Positions 1 to 7,401 of a stretch of DNA of 64,000 nucleotides are shown here, piece by piece. Each line of letters starts with the position of its first letter. Positions within the stretch are counted from its first letter, which is position 1. Under the pieces are notes generated by a model, which saw nothing but the letters and a program-made list of their open reading frames with translations, searched no databases and was not told the origin of the DNA. The position numbers and the translations under genes were made by a program. This stretch comes from an uncultured Clostridia bacterium (GTDB lineage Bacteria; Bacillota; Clostridia; Christensenellales; UBA1242), in assembly GCA_930971385.1 (NCBI GenBank), contig CAKNGB010000002.1:1-64000 (forward strand), read 5' to 3'.

Positions 1-29
1 AAAATTCCTTCCTAGTGGTTTTTATTTTG

Positions 30-71
30 AGTGACCCCTTCGGGGTTCACTTCAATTTGCCTGTTTTTTTT
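30..71 (+). terminator. possible terminator hairpin at the window start
   Basis: A GC-rich hairpin (AGTGACCCC, TTC loop, GGGGTTCACT, one bulge) is followed after about 11 bases by a run of eight T. It probably ends a transcript entering from the left. The gap before the T-run makes the call uncertain. Confidence 0.4.
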
Positions 72-92
72 GTTGTTGCAAATTATTTTTGT

Positions 93-118
93 AAGAGGAT
101 GTTTTTGTCCTCTTTTTT
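93..118 (+). terminator. rho-independent terminator
   Basis: AAGAGGA (93-99) pairs with TCCTCTT (108-114) across an 8-base loop and a T-run follows. It lies just after the first hairpin, so two terminators may act in tandem on the same upstream transcript. Confidence 0.6.
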
Positions 119-266
119 ATTGGCATAAGCATGGTATAAATAATTTGTGAGAATGGCAAAGTTGACTGTGCAAAATTTATGACGGGTAGAGGTTATAAGG
201 TTTAGTGTTAACTTTAAAATAAGTGTAAAGTTTTTGAATTTGATGTTGTTTAGTTTGTGCTGTGGG

Positions 267-407
267 GCGGGCGAAAGTCCATGCAGGGCATGGGCGCGCG
301 CAAGCGCGCTGTCTTTTTGCAGTTAGGGCAATGTTTTTTTGTTGAAAAAGTGCGTGATGTTAAGTTTTATTTGCTTTTTCACACTGCAAAAAGACACTTT
401 CGCCCGC
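267..407 (+). ncRNA. structured element with a predicted four-way junction, family not recognised
   Basis: Four perfect helices close on one another. P1 pairs 267-278 with 396-407 (12 bp). Hairpin a pairs CCATGC 279-284 with 288-293. Hairpin b is GCGCGC 294-299 and 304-309 with a GCAA tetraloop. Arm P4 pairs 311-323 with 383-395 (13 bp) and contains a further helix, 344-350 with 374-380. The helices abut, leaving only base 310 unpaired at the junction. The base composition is far richer in GC than its AT-rich surroundings, and a T6 run follows at about 420. It could be a small RNA, the 5' leader of the sigma-factor operon, or a folded DNA element. Strand is inferred from the T-run. I do not recognise an Rfam family. 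Confidence 0.45.
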
Positions 408-487
408 GTTTAGCCGAAATTTTTTCAAAAAAATCTATCAATTTTCATTTTCATGGTGTATAATATGATAACTTACAAAGGAGAAAA

Positions 488-1024
488 ATGAAAGATATAA
501 ACGCGCTTGTCAGCAGGTTGCAGAAGGGCGAAACGGAAGCGTTTGATAAGATATATAAGTTGACGAACAAGTCAATTTATTTTGTCGCCTACTCAATTTT
601 GAAAAATAAGGAAGACAGCGAAGAAATCGTGCAAGAAGTTTACATAAAATTCTATAAAAATCTTCCTAAAATTGACACCTCGCGCAATGTTTATAATCTT
701 CTTTACACGATTGCCAAAAACTTATCACTCAACAAACTTAAAACAAACAAAAGGTCGGTCACACTGGAATTTGCCGAAAATGTGACGGAGGAGAAGAATG
801 AAACTTTCCACAAAGCATCTTATGACAACATTTTAAACCTTGCCTTATCCACGCTTAAGCAAAATGAATTTGAGGTTTTGTCGCTGTGTTTAATTGAAGG
901 GTATAAGCGAAAAGAGGTGGCAAAAATGTTGGATAAATCGGTGGCGACAGTCACATGGCAATATAACAACGCACTTAAAAAACTTAAATCTAAATTAGAA
1001 GGAGGGGGATATGAAAAAAATTGA
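488..1024 (+). CDS. ECF-type RNA polymerase sigma factor
   Basis: The 178-residue protein has the layout of an extracytoplasmic-function sigma factor. A region 2 helix bundle lies at about residues 5-85 and includes the EDSEEIVQEVYIKFYK core-binding segment. A region 4 helix-turn-helix lies at about 120-170, with GYKRKEVAKMLDKSVATVTW as recognition motif. AAGGAG precedes the ATG. The 3' end overlaps the next gene by 14 bases, which is typical of a sigma and membrane anti-sigma pair. It presumably directs RNA polymerase to a stress or envelope regulon when released. The target promoters cannot be read from this window. Confidence 0.88.
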   Translation: MKDINALVSRLQKGETEAFDKIYKLTNKSIYFVAYSILKNKEDSEEIVQEVYIKFYKNLPKIDTSRNVYNLLYTIAKNLSLNKLKTNKRSVTLEFAENVTEEKNETFHKASYDNILNLALSTLKQNEFEVLSLCLIEGYKRKEVAKMLDKSVATVTWQYNNALKKLKSKLEGGGYEKN

Positions 1025-2132
1025 GAAAGAACTCAAAAAAGAGATACGAGAGATAAATGTTGATGAAAGCATTTTAGACGACATCAAAAACACTTGCAAT
1101 ATGCCAAAACCGAAGAACAAAGCCTTTCGTTTATGCAAAATTCTTGTTCCCGCTTTAAGTGCAGTTGCAGTGGTTTTAACGCTTTGCTTAACACTGACAA
1201 ATCGCGACAATGTTTCGCTTAAAAGCTATCTTTTAATGGCGTTTGGTGGGGCAACGCTGGCGTCGGCTGAGATGTCAGGCGAACAGGAAAGCCCAGCCTT
1301 TGAGATTGTGCTTTCTGACGGCGAAAAGGTGGAAAGTGTTAAGTGCTTGAATGAAAGAGGTGCTGTTGTGCTTGCAGGGCAAAATATTGATGAAAACTTA
1401 GACGGCACCATCACAAATTTGGTGCTTGAAGCAAACGACATCAACTATTTAAACAACATCACAGTTGTTGGGTTTGACGGCAACATGGCGCTTCAAGAAA
1501 GAATTTCCACCACACTTCAACATATTGTTGACAGCAACGACATTGCTTGTGAATATAGCGTTCGTTTCAATGAAAACAAGGTGGATAACATCAACGCAAA
1601 CCACTATATCTTGGCAGAATACGCTCAAGAACGGAACGGTGGTGAAATAGCAGATTACATAGGCAAAAACATCGACGAGTTATTGCGACTGTTGTTTAAT
1701 TATGATGAAGAAGCACTCTCTCGAATTGAAGAGCATATTGAAAAATATATTGGATTTGTGGAAGAGCAAACAAGCACAATAACAAGCCTTTATAACGATA
1801 TTGCAGACGCAACAACAACTTTCTTAGGAAGAGTTGATGACCTTATTGACAGTTATAAACAGGGCAGTGACCTTGCCGAACTTCAATACGATGCGCTTGT
1901 GGAGCAACTGACCATTTTTGTTAACCAATTTTCCACATATTTTGGAGATATAAGCACTGGTCAAATGAACGAATATTTGCAACAAGATAAGATTGAAAAC
2001 TTCTATAACCATTTCCAAAGCGGTTATAACAACATTGTAAGTCAACTTGAAGAAGCGGAAAAATCTGTTCAAAACAAAATCGACATTTTTAAAGAAGATT
2101 TCAATGTGAACAATTTTGCCATGGTGGCATAG
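1011..2132 (+). CDS. membrane-anchored protein, probable anti-sigma factor
   Basis: The 373-residue protein starts inside the sigma gene, behind AGGAGG. It has a charged cytoplasmic segment (about 1-42), one transmembrane helix (about 45-65) and a long external part. The outer part begins with a roughly 100-residue globular region (about 75-180) and continues as acidic helical sequence likely to form coiled coils (about 200-365). Position, overlap and topology support anti-sigma function. No zinc-binding HxxxCxxC motif of the ZAS class is visible, so the class is unknown. The outer region may sense an envelope signal. The function is inferred from context. Confidence 0.6.
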   Translation: MKKIEKELKKEIREINVDESILDDIKNTCNMPKPKNKAFRLCKILVPALSAVAVVLTLCLTLTNRDNVSLKSYLLMAFGGATLASAEMSGEQESPAFEIVLSDGEKVESVKCLNERGAVVLAGQNIDENLDGTITNLVLEANDINYLNNITVVGFDGNMALQERISTTLQHIVDSNDIACEYSVRFNENKVDNINANHYILAEYAQERNGGEIADYIGKNIDELLRLLFNYDEEALSRIEEHIEKYIGFVEEQTSTITSLYNDIADATTTFLGRVDDLIDSYKQGSDLAELQYDALVEQLTIFVNQFSTYFGDISTGQMNEYLQQDKIENFYNHFQSGYNNIVSQLEEAEKSVQNKIDIFKEDFNVNNFAMVA

Positions 2133-2139
2133 ATTTTTG

Positions 2140-2168
2140 TTGCGAACACTTGTGTTTTGTGGTATAAT
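2140..2168 (+). promoter_or_regulatory. sigma-A-type promoter giving a leaderless mRNA
   Basis: TTGCGA (2140-2145), a 17-base spacer and TATAAT (2163-2168). Six bases separate the -10 box from the ATG at 2175, so the expected transcription start is the A of the start codon. No Shine-Dalgarno site is present. Confidence 0.65.
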
Positions 2169-2174
2169 ATTACT

Positions 2175-3050
2175 ATGGAAAGAAATGTTTATGATATTTT
2201 AATTCTTGGAGGTGGCGTTGCTGGAATAACCGCTAGCGTCTATGCCAAAAGGCGCAACAAAAAGGTGGCAATAATTGAAGAGATGCTTCTTGGCGGGCAA
2301 CTTGCTTCGATAAGTGAAATTGAAAATTTTCCGTCATATTCGCGCGTTTCTGGCTTTGAACTTATGGAAAATTTCCAAAAACAAGCAAAAAGTTTGAATA
2401 TAGAGGTTATCTCCGACACCATTAAAAAGGTTAATTTTGAAGGCGAAGTTAAATCTCTTCAAGGAAGTAAAGCGGAATATTTTGCAAAAAGTGTCATCAT
2501 CGCAACTGGGCTTAGTTATAAAAAACTTGGCAAGGGCGAGGAGGAATTTTTAGGTCGCGGAGTAAGTTTCTGTGCTGTTTGTGATGCAAATTTTTATAAA
2601 GGCAAAGAAGTTTGTGTGGCTTCAAAGGCAGGAAGCGGAGTGCATGGCGCGCTGATTTTGGCAGATGTTGCAAAGAAAGTTTATCTTCTTGACAGCGAAG
2701 ATTTAACTAAATATGCGTCTGTTTGCCCTAAGAAAAACATTGAAATCATCTCTTTTGCCGACATTCAAAAATTTGAAGGCAAAGATGTGCTGGAAAAGGT
2801 TATTTACAAAGAGGGTAAAAAGAAAAAAGCACTCGAAATTTCTGCTTGCTTTGTGGAACTTGGCAAAATGCCTAACACGAAGATGTTTGAAGGTGTTTTA
2901 GATTTGGATAAAAATGGCTATATTAAAACTAACGAGATTATGGAAACTTCAATTTCTAAGGTGTTTGCTTGTGGAGATATTCGCGCGGGAGTTTTAAAAC
3001 AACTTGTTTGTGCTTGCTCTGATGGTGCAATAGCTGGTCAATATGCTTAA
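2175..3050 (+). CDS. thioredoxin-reductase-like FAD/NAD(P)-dependent oxidoreductase
   Basis: The 291-residue flavoprotein has an N-terminal FAD-binding ILGGGVAG motif (about 8-15), a redox pair C-A-V-C in FCAVCDANFYKG (about 130), a second Rossmann glycine motif GSGVHG and the C-terminal FAD-binding FACGDIRAG. These are the parts of a low-molecular-weight thioredoxin reductase, which passes electrons from NADPH to thioredoxin. The NADPH-binding segment is more divergent than usual, so a ferredoxin- or NADH-linked relative is possible. An in-frame ATG lies upstream at 2157, but it would sit inside the promoter. The ATG at 2175 directly precedes the conserved N-terminus, so I chose it. Confidence 0.8.
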   Translation: MERNVYDILILGGGVAGITASVYAKRRNKKVAIIEEMLLGGQLASISEIENFPSYSRVSGFELMENFQKQAKSLNIEVISDTIKKVNFEGEVKSLQGSKAEYFAKSVIIATGLSYKKLGKGEEEFLGRGVSFCAVCDANFYKGKEVCVASKAGSGVHGALILADVAKKVYLLDSEDLTKYASVCPKKNIEIISFADIQKFEGKDVLEKVIYKEGKKKKALEISACFVELGKMPNTKMFEGVLDLDKNGYIKTNEIMETSISKVFACGDIRAGVLKQLVCACSDGAIAGQYA

Positions 3051-3140
3051 AAATTTTGAGATTTTTCTTTATTTTGTTTTGCAAAACCATAAAAATGTGC
3101 TATATTAAAAATGAATTTATCATTTTATAAAGGTGGTTTT

Positions 3141-3536
3141 GTGGAAGAAAAAATTAAAGAAAATCAAAAAATAGAAAATCAAAATTTAAAAAATGACGAA
3201 AAAAAAGATAAGGCAAGTTTAATTTTGTTTATCATTGGCGCGGTTTTGTTTGGAATAGCTTTGATTATGGTGATAATGTTTGGTGTTATGTCAATCTCAT
3301 TTTTTACTGCGACTGGTGAAGAACAACTTGGTGAGGCGTTGGGATATATCATCTATTTTGCTTATTTTGGTTTTCCTGCTTTGATAATTGGCTTAGTTTC
3401 TGTTATTTTGAACATCATTTCAGTTGCATTAAGCACAAGGCTTAGGGTGGTTAAAATCACTTTCATGATTTTTTCCATTCTTGTGGTTATTGCTGACATT
3501 TTACTTTACATTTTGCCTTCTGCAATTTCAGGTTAA
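3141..3536 (+). CDS. small membrane protein, three predicted transmembrane helices
   Basis: The 131-residue protein has a lysine- and glutamate-rich N-terminus followed by three hydrophobic segments (about residues 27-55, 70-98 and 105-128). I start it at GTG 3141 because AAGGTGG lies 5 bases upstream. An in-frame ATG at 3111 has no such site. I recognise no family. Neighbours give no functional hint, and the convergent genes beyond are on the other strand. A strong hairpin terminator follows. Confidence 0.6.
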   Translation: MEEKIKENQKIENQNLKNDEKKDKASLILFIIGAVLFGIALIMVIMFGVMSISFFTATGEEQLGEALGYIIYFAYFGFPALIIGLVSVILNIISVALSTRLRVVKITFMIFSILVVIADILLYILPSAISG

Positions 3537-3545
3537 GTTTAACAC

Positions 3546-3580
3546 AAAAAGAATAGTGAAAAAAACACTATTCTTTTTCT
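3546..3580. terminator. bidirectional terminator
   Basis: AAAAAGAATAGTG (3546-3558) pairs with CACTATTCTTTTT (3566-3578). T-runs suit both directions, so it serves the membrane-protein gene on the plus strand and the short gene on the minus strand. The stop codon of the minus-strand gene lies inside the stem. Confidence 0.75.
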
Positions 3581-3684
3581 TTGCCGTTTTCCTGCTTTTT
3601 ATAGAACCATTTGAGGAAGGGAACAGTCCATCTTGGTGCTTTTATGCAAATGATTCTTATGTTGCTCTTTTTTTCTTTTTCCAT
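3568..3684 (-). CDS. SpoVM-like small amphipathic protein (candidate)
   Basis: A 38-codon frame reads MEKEKKSNIRIICIKAP, then RWTVPFLKWFYKKQ and a charged tail. The core resembles the SpoVM pattern (I-K-x-P-K/R, then an amphipathic helix ending in basic residues). SpoVM marks the curved forespore membrane and recruits SpoIVA during coat assembly. Synteny supports the call: in Bacillus subtilis spoVM lies beside rpmB, yloU and yloV, and here rpmB, a yloU homologue and a yloV homologue lie within 1.2 kb. The longer charged N-terminus and the lack of an obvious ribosome binding site are weaknesses. The start lies 8 bases after the stop of the upstream minus-strand gene. Confidence 0.5.
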   Translation of the reverse strand: MEKEKKSNIRIICIKAPRWTVPFLKWFYKKQENGKEKE

Positions 3685-3692
3685 ATTAATTA

Positions 3693-4007
3693 TTATGAAA
3701 ACATCTTTTCTTTTGTCACATTTATTTCTTGCTTTTTGATAGATTCATGTGCAGATGTTATGATTGTGCCAATTTTATACACCACTTTATCAAAGCCTAA
3801 GTCCATTGCCTCGTGAAAAATTATGCCTGTTGTTTTTGGATTTATAAATATGCAGGAAGGGCATTCCTTCAAAACTTGAGTGCATCTATTTTCTGTGTAT
3901 TCCTTTTCTTTTGGCGTGTGGTCAATTCCAAGTGCAACATCATTAGAATATGACACAATGTAAAGTTTAAGTTTATTGAAATATTCTTCCTCTTTTAATT
4001 TATTCAT
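3693..4007 (-). CDS. hypothetical protein, 104 residues
   Basis: AGGAGG sits 5 bases before the ATG at 4007, which fixes the start although the frame stays open upstream. The product is soluble and mixed in composition. Visible features are an ECPSC segment followed by FINPKTTG, then a GFDKVVYKIG stretch. I recognise no family. It lies between rpmB and the SpoVM-like gene, on the same strand as both. The rpmB terminator precedes it. Confidence 0.6.
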   Translation of the reverse strand: MNKLKEEEYFNKLKLYIVSYSNDVALGIDHTPKEKEYTENRCTQVLKECPSCIFINPKTTGIIFHEAMDLGFDKVVYKIGTIITSAHESIKKQEINVTKEKMFS

Positions 4008-4019
4008 ACATCCTCCTAT

Positions 4020-4049
4020 AATAAAAAAACACTCCCATAAAGAAGTGCT
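4020..4049 (-). terminator. rho-independent terminator after rpmB
   Basis: Read on the minus strand, CACTTC pairs with GGAGTG around a 6-base loop (one G-U pair) and is followed by seven T. It lies directly after the rpmB stop. Confidence 0.6.
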
Positions 4050-4053
4050 TAAA

Positions 4054-4233
4054 TTAGCCATTATTATTTTTCTTGGCTGTTCTAATACATTTTGTGCAGG
4101 CTTTAACCTTTTTTCCATCAATAACAACATCCTGAAGATTGGCATTATATTTTCTAGGTGCTCTGTTATTTGCATGGCTGACAGTGTATCCGCTCATTTT
4201 GCCTTTTCCACAAACATCACAAACTCTGCTCAT
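4054..4233 (-). CDS. rpmB: 50S ribosomal protein L28
   Basis: The 59-residue product starts MSRVCDVCGKG and contains SHANNRAPRKYNANLQ, the L28 signature. Two CxxC pairs (C5/C8 and C46/C49) form a zinc ribbon, so this is the zinc-binding form of L28. L28 is a component of the large ribosomal subunit. AAGGAG precedes the start, and a promoter and a terminator flank the gene, so it is monocistronic. Its position between the SpoVM-like gene and yloU matches the Bacillus arrangement. Confidence 0.95.
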   Translation of the reverse strand: MSRVCDVCGKGKMSGYTVSHANNRAPRKYNANLQDVVIDGKKVKACTKCIRTAKKNNNG

Positions 4234-4271
4234 AACTTTCTCCTTTTAGTAATTTTTTACATTCGATGTAT

Positions 4272-4300
4272 ATCATACCACAACTGAAAGAAAAAATCAA
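4272..4300 (-). promoter_or_regulatory. promoter of rpmB
   Basis: On the minus strand TTGATT, a 17-base spacer and TATGAT. The expected start is about 30 bases before the rpmB ATG and leaves room for the Shine-Dalgarno site. Confidence 0.6.
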
Positions 4301-4479
4301 CTGTTTTTTCACAACTTATCATATATTTTATCTTTTTTAAATATTTTTAAATATATAATAGGGCGAAATTTCGGCTTATTTTTAAAAATTTTTCAATTTT
4401 TGCCTTAAAATGCTTGCTTAAAATTTCATATTGTTGTATTATTATAGTGCAATATACTTTAAGTGTTTTGGAGGAACTT

Positions 4480-4830
4480 TTGACAGTAGATACCAATAAT
4501 TACTATGGAAACATTTCGATAAGCGACGATGCCATTCGCACTGTCGCTGGTTTTGTTGCTATGGATTGTTATGGCGTTGTTGACTTGGTTTCCAAAAGCA
4601 TAAAGGATAGTGCACGCGAAATTTTTAAGAAAGAGTCCTACTCAAAAGGGGTCTCTGTTCATCATATTGACAACCGCATATTCATCGACATTTACTGTAT
4701 TTTAAAATACGGTGTTTCTATCTCTGCGGTTGCTGAGTCACTTAAAAAATCAGTAAAATACACAATCGAAAATTTCACAGGTATGATTGTTGACACTGTG
4801 AATGTTCATGTTGTGGGTGTTAGAGTTTAG
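4480..4830 (+). CDS. Asp23/Gls24 family protein (YloU-like)
   Basis: The 116-residue protein carries the Asp23 fold: GNISISDDAIRTVAG near the N-terminus, a VDLVSK strand, FIDIYCILKYG and the C-terminal VDTVNVHVVGV. Members of this family are envelope-stress or cell-surface-associated proteins of unsettled function. I place the start at TTG 4480 because GGAGG lies 6 bases upstream. An in-frame ATG at 4414 would add a 22-residue hydrophobic extension without a ribosome binding site. The gene is 12 bases from fakA, the conserved yloU-yloV pairing. Confidence 0.85.
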   Translation: MTVDTNNYYGNISISDDAIRTVAGFVAMDCYGVVDLVSKSIKDSAREIFKKESYSKGVSVHHIDNRIFIDIYCILKYGVSISAVAESLKKSVKYTIENFTGMIVDTVNVHVVGVRV

Positions 4831-4842
4831 GAGTTTTTTACT

Positions 4843-6477
4843 ATGCAAAAATCGATTAATGGAGCGACTTTTCGCAAGATGGTGCTTGCGGGAGTCAGTC
4901 TTTTAGAACAAAATAAAGAATATATTGATTCACTTAACGTTTTCCCTGTTCCTGATGGCGACACTGGAACTAATATGTTTTTAACCATGAAAAGCGCTGT
5001 TAATGAAATTAACAAGTGCATGAACAGCGACCTTGCCTCACTTTCAGAAGCCTTCTCAAAAGGAGCGCTTCGTGGAGCAAGAGGAAACAGTGGTGTTATC
5101 ACTTCTCAAATTTTCAAAGGCTTTTGCTCTGTGACGGGTGGTTGCAAGGAAATTTCCACAAAAGATTTTGCCAAGGCTATGCAAGAGGGTGCAACAATCG
5201 CATATAAGGCTGTGACAAAGCCAAAAGAAGGCACAATTTTAACTGTCATTCGTGTTATGGCGGAAAATGCTGTTTCGCTTGCCAAAAAGCACGATGATTT
5301 TGAAGTTTTCCTCAAAAAAGTTATCGACACTGGTGAAGAAATCTTAAAACAGACGCCAGAAATGCTTCCAGTTTTGAAAAAAGCGGGCGTGGTGGACTCG
5401 GGTGGTCGCGGAATTTTGGTTATCTTCACAGGTTTTTATCGTTTCATTATGGGCGATGAGGATCTCGAGATTTCGTTTGAGGATGATAAACAACCACAAA
5501 CGCTTGACGATGTGATTGCAGACATCAACAATCTTGGCGACATTGAATTTGGCTATTGCACTGAGTATATGATTATCCATATGCATAAAAAGACGACCGA
5601 GGCAGACATCGACAAACTTCGCGAAAAACTTATGGAGATTGGCGACTCGGTTATCTGTATTGGCGATTTGTCGCTTGTTAAGGTTCATGTTCACACAAAC
5701 GAACCTAATAAGGCACTCCAATATGCGTTGGAACTTGGCGAACTATTTAACTTGAAAATTGAAAATATGCGCGAGCAAAACCGTGAACTTAAAAAGAAAG
5801 CGCAAGCAGTGGAAGAAAGTAAGGGAATGGGCATGATTGCGGTTGCTCCTGGCGATGGGCTTGCCACAATCTTTAAGGAACTAACGGTGGATGAAATCAT
5901 CGTTGGCGGTCAAACCATGAACCCTAGCGCTGAGGACATTGCAAACGCTGCTGATAAAGTGCCTGCAAGAACAGTTTTTGTTTTCCCTAATAATAAAAAC
6001 ATCGTTTTGGCAGCAGAACAGGCGAATGATGTGACTAATAAGAATTTGGTTATCATTCCAACTAAGAGCGTGCCAGAAGGAATTTCGGCTTCGATTGCGT
6101 TCAATCCTGAGGCTAGCGTGGAAGAGAACAAAACGGCTATGCTTGAAGCAATTAAGGCTGTTCGTTCTGGTCAAGTGACATATGCAGTGCGTGACACCCA
6201 TGTTGACGGTTTTGACCTTCAAAAAGGAGAAATAATTGGGCTTGACGATAAGGCAATTCTTGCAAAAGGAAATTTAGTTGGCGACACAACCGAAAGTTTA
6301 ATTGAAAAGATGTTTGACGACTCTGTTATGAACATCACTTTGTTCTATGGCGAGGATATTCGCGAGGATGAGGCGGTTAAACTTCAAGAAAAGTTGGCTG
6401 AAAAATATCCTGATTGTGAAGTGACAGTGGCAAACGGCGGTCAACCAGTTTACTATTACATTGTTTCCTTAGAATAA
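4843..6477 (+). CDS. fakA: fatty acid kinase subunit A, DAK2-domain protein (YloV-like)
   Basis: The 544-residue protein opens with a DhaL/DAK2 kinase domain (about 1-200). FPVPDGDTGTNM (about 32-43) binds ATP and Mg through its aspartates, and GARGNSGVI follows. A middle and a C-terminal domain complete the FakA/YloV layout. FakA phosphorylates fatty acids held by FakB (DegV-type) proteins so they can enter phospholipid synthesis. No fakB gene lies in this window. The gene follows the Asp23 family gene closely and is probably cotranscribed with it. A strong terminator lies downstream. Confidence 0.9.
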   Translation: MQKSINGATFRKMVLAGVSLLEQNKEYIDSLNVFPVPDGDTGTNMFLTMKSAVNEINKCMNSDLASLSEAFSKGALRGARGNSGVITSQIFKGFCSVTGGCKEISTKDFAKAMQEGATIAYKAVTKPKEGTILTVIRVMAENAVSLAKKHDDFEVFLKKVIDTGEEILKQTPEMLPVLKKAGVVDSGGRGILVIFTGFYRFIMGDEDLEISFEDDKQPQTLDDVIADINNLGDIEFGYCTEYMIIHMHKKTTEADIDKLREKLMEIGDSVICIGDLSLVKVHVHTNEPNKALQYALELGELFNLKIENMREQNRELKKKAQAVEESKGMGMIAVAPGDGLATIFKELTVDEIIVGGQTMNPSAEDIANAADKVPARTVFVFPNNKNIVLAAEQANDVTNKNLVIIPTKSVPEGISASIAFNPEASVEENKTAMLEAIKAVRSGQVTYAVRDTHVDGFDLQKGEIIGLDDKAILAKGNLVGDTTESLIEKMFDDSVMNITLFYGEDIREDEAVKLQEKLAEKYPDCEVTVANGGQPVYYYIVSLE

Positions 6478-6502
6478 TTATTAATTAAAGAAAATTTAAA
6501 AG

Positions 6503-6537
6503 AACATATTGAATTAAAGTCAATATGTTTTTTATTT
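6503..6537 (+). terminator. rho-independent terminator after fakA
   Basis: AACATATTGA (6503-6512) pairs with TCAATATGTT (6520-6529), followed by T-rich sequence. Confidence 0.75.
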
Positions 6538-6625
6538 AAGTTAAATTTATTATTAAACAACATTTAAGTCAACTTTTAATATCTTCTTGCATATCTTTTT
6601 AATGAGACTTTAAGGAGGTTAAAAG

Positions 6626-7309
6626 ATGTCTTTTTATATCAATAACACGAATGGGAATAGACCCGGGCCCATCAGTGGAAATCCTACCAACGGCATCTGT
6701 GAAAAGATTTTAATTCAAACAAGAAAAATCTTTGATGCTTGTGTTTCCACCGCAACTGAAACGGGAATTGTGCTTCAAGCCACAAATTTTACTCCTGCAG
6801 ACCCAACACTTCCACTCACATATCTTTCCGCAGAAGTGACACCAAATGCCACAGCAACGGTCACCGACCTTGTTGTTGAAAGGCTGGATAATGCACCAAA
6901 CTACGCAAATGTGACGATGAACATAAGCGTTCCAATCACGATTACATACCGTGATGCAAATGGAGTTATTGGGACGGCAACTTCAACAATCACAATAAGC
7001 AAAGCGGTTGTTCTTTTTGTTCCTCAACCATCAGCAACACCAATCGACATCACTGCAAGCGTGCTGTTCTCCAGCCAAATTGGCACTTTCACTTCGCCAA
7101 ACATCTTCACAGTGACTGCGTGCATTCAAGTTATAATTCGAGTGTCTGCCATTGTTGATGTGCTTGTGCCTAGTTATGGCTACCCTTGCCTTCCACCTTG
7201 TCAACAAGCGTGTGGCGCTCAATGCCCAGGTATTCAAGATTTGCCGACCTATCCAACTGCGGCAGGACCTATTCCAACAAGAATCACACAATTAAATCAA
7301 ACCATTTAA
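6626..7309 (+). CDS. beta-rich protein with Cys/Pro-rich C-terminus, possibly a spore-layer protein
   Basis: The 227-residue protein has AAGGAGG ahead of its ATG and no signal peptide. An ICEKILIQTRKIFDAC segment lies near residue 25. A Thr/Val-rich beta-strand region runs from about 50 to 180, and the end is Cys- and Pro-rich (PSYGYPCLPPCQQACG). The cysteine-flanked start and the PSYGYP-x-PPC ending remind me of structural coat-layer proteins of spore-forming Clostridia, but I cannot name a family. It appears to be transcribed alone, between two terminators. Confidence 0.55.
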   Translation: MSFYINNTNGNRPGPISGNPTNGICEKILIQTRKIFDACVSTATETGIVLQATNFTPADPTLPLTYLSAEVTPNATATVTDLVVERLDNAPNYANVTMNISVPITITYRDANGVIGTATSTITISKAVVLFVPQPSATPIDITASVLFSSQIGTFTSPNIFTVTACIQVIIRVSAIVDVLVPSYGYPCLPPCQQACGAQCPGIQDLPTYPTAAGPIPTRITQLNQTI

Positions 7310-7315
7310 TGATAG

Positions 7316-7355
7316 AAAAGAGTGTATCAAAATTTTTAAAGATATGCTCTTTTTT
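7316..7355 (+). terminator. rho-independent terminator
   Basis: AAAAGAGTGTATC pairs with GATATGCTCTTTT (one wobble pair) across a 12-base AT loop and runs into T6. It directly follows the 6626-7309 gene. Confidence 0.7.
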
Positions 7356-7401
7356 ATTTATCTTTTTCCTCTTTTTGTGATATACTCTATTTGAGGTTTA
7401 T

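Noticed and set aside
271-293. Resemblance of GCGAAAGTCCATGC to the GGAAAGUCCAUGC segment of RNase P RNA
   Set aside because: The other conserved RNase P regions are missing, and the segment is fully used in perfect local helices. It is too short to be RNase P RNA.
257-463. Open frame of 68 codons across the GC-rich element
   Set aside because: Its codons run through perfect inverted repeats, it has no ribosome binding site and its sequence looks non-protein-like. The structure explains the region better.
3976-4287. Plus-strand frame of 103 codons over rpmB
   Set aside because: It is antisense to rpmB, which has clear L28 zinc-ribbon sequence, promoter and terminator on the other strand.
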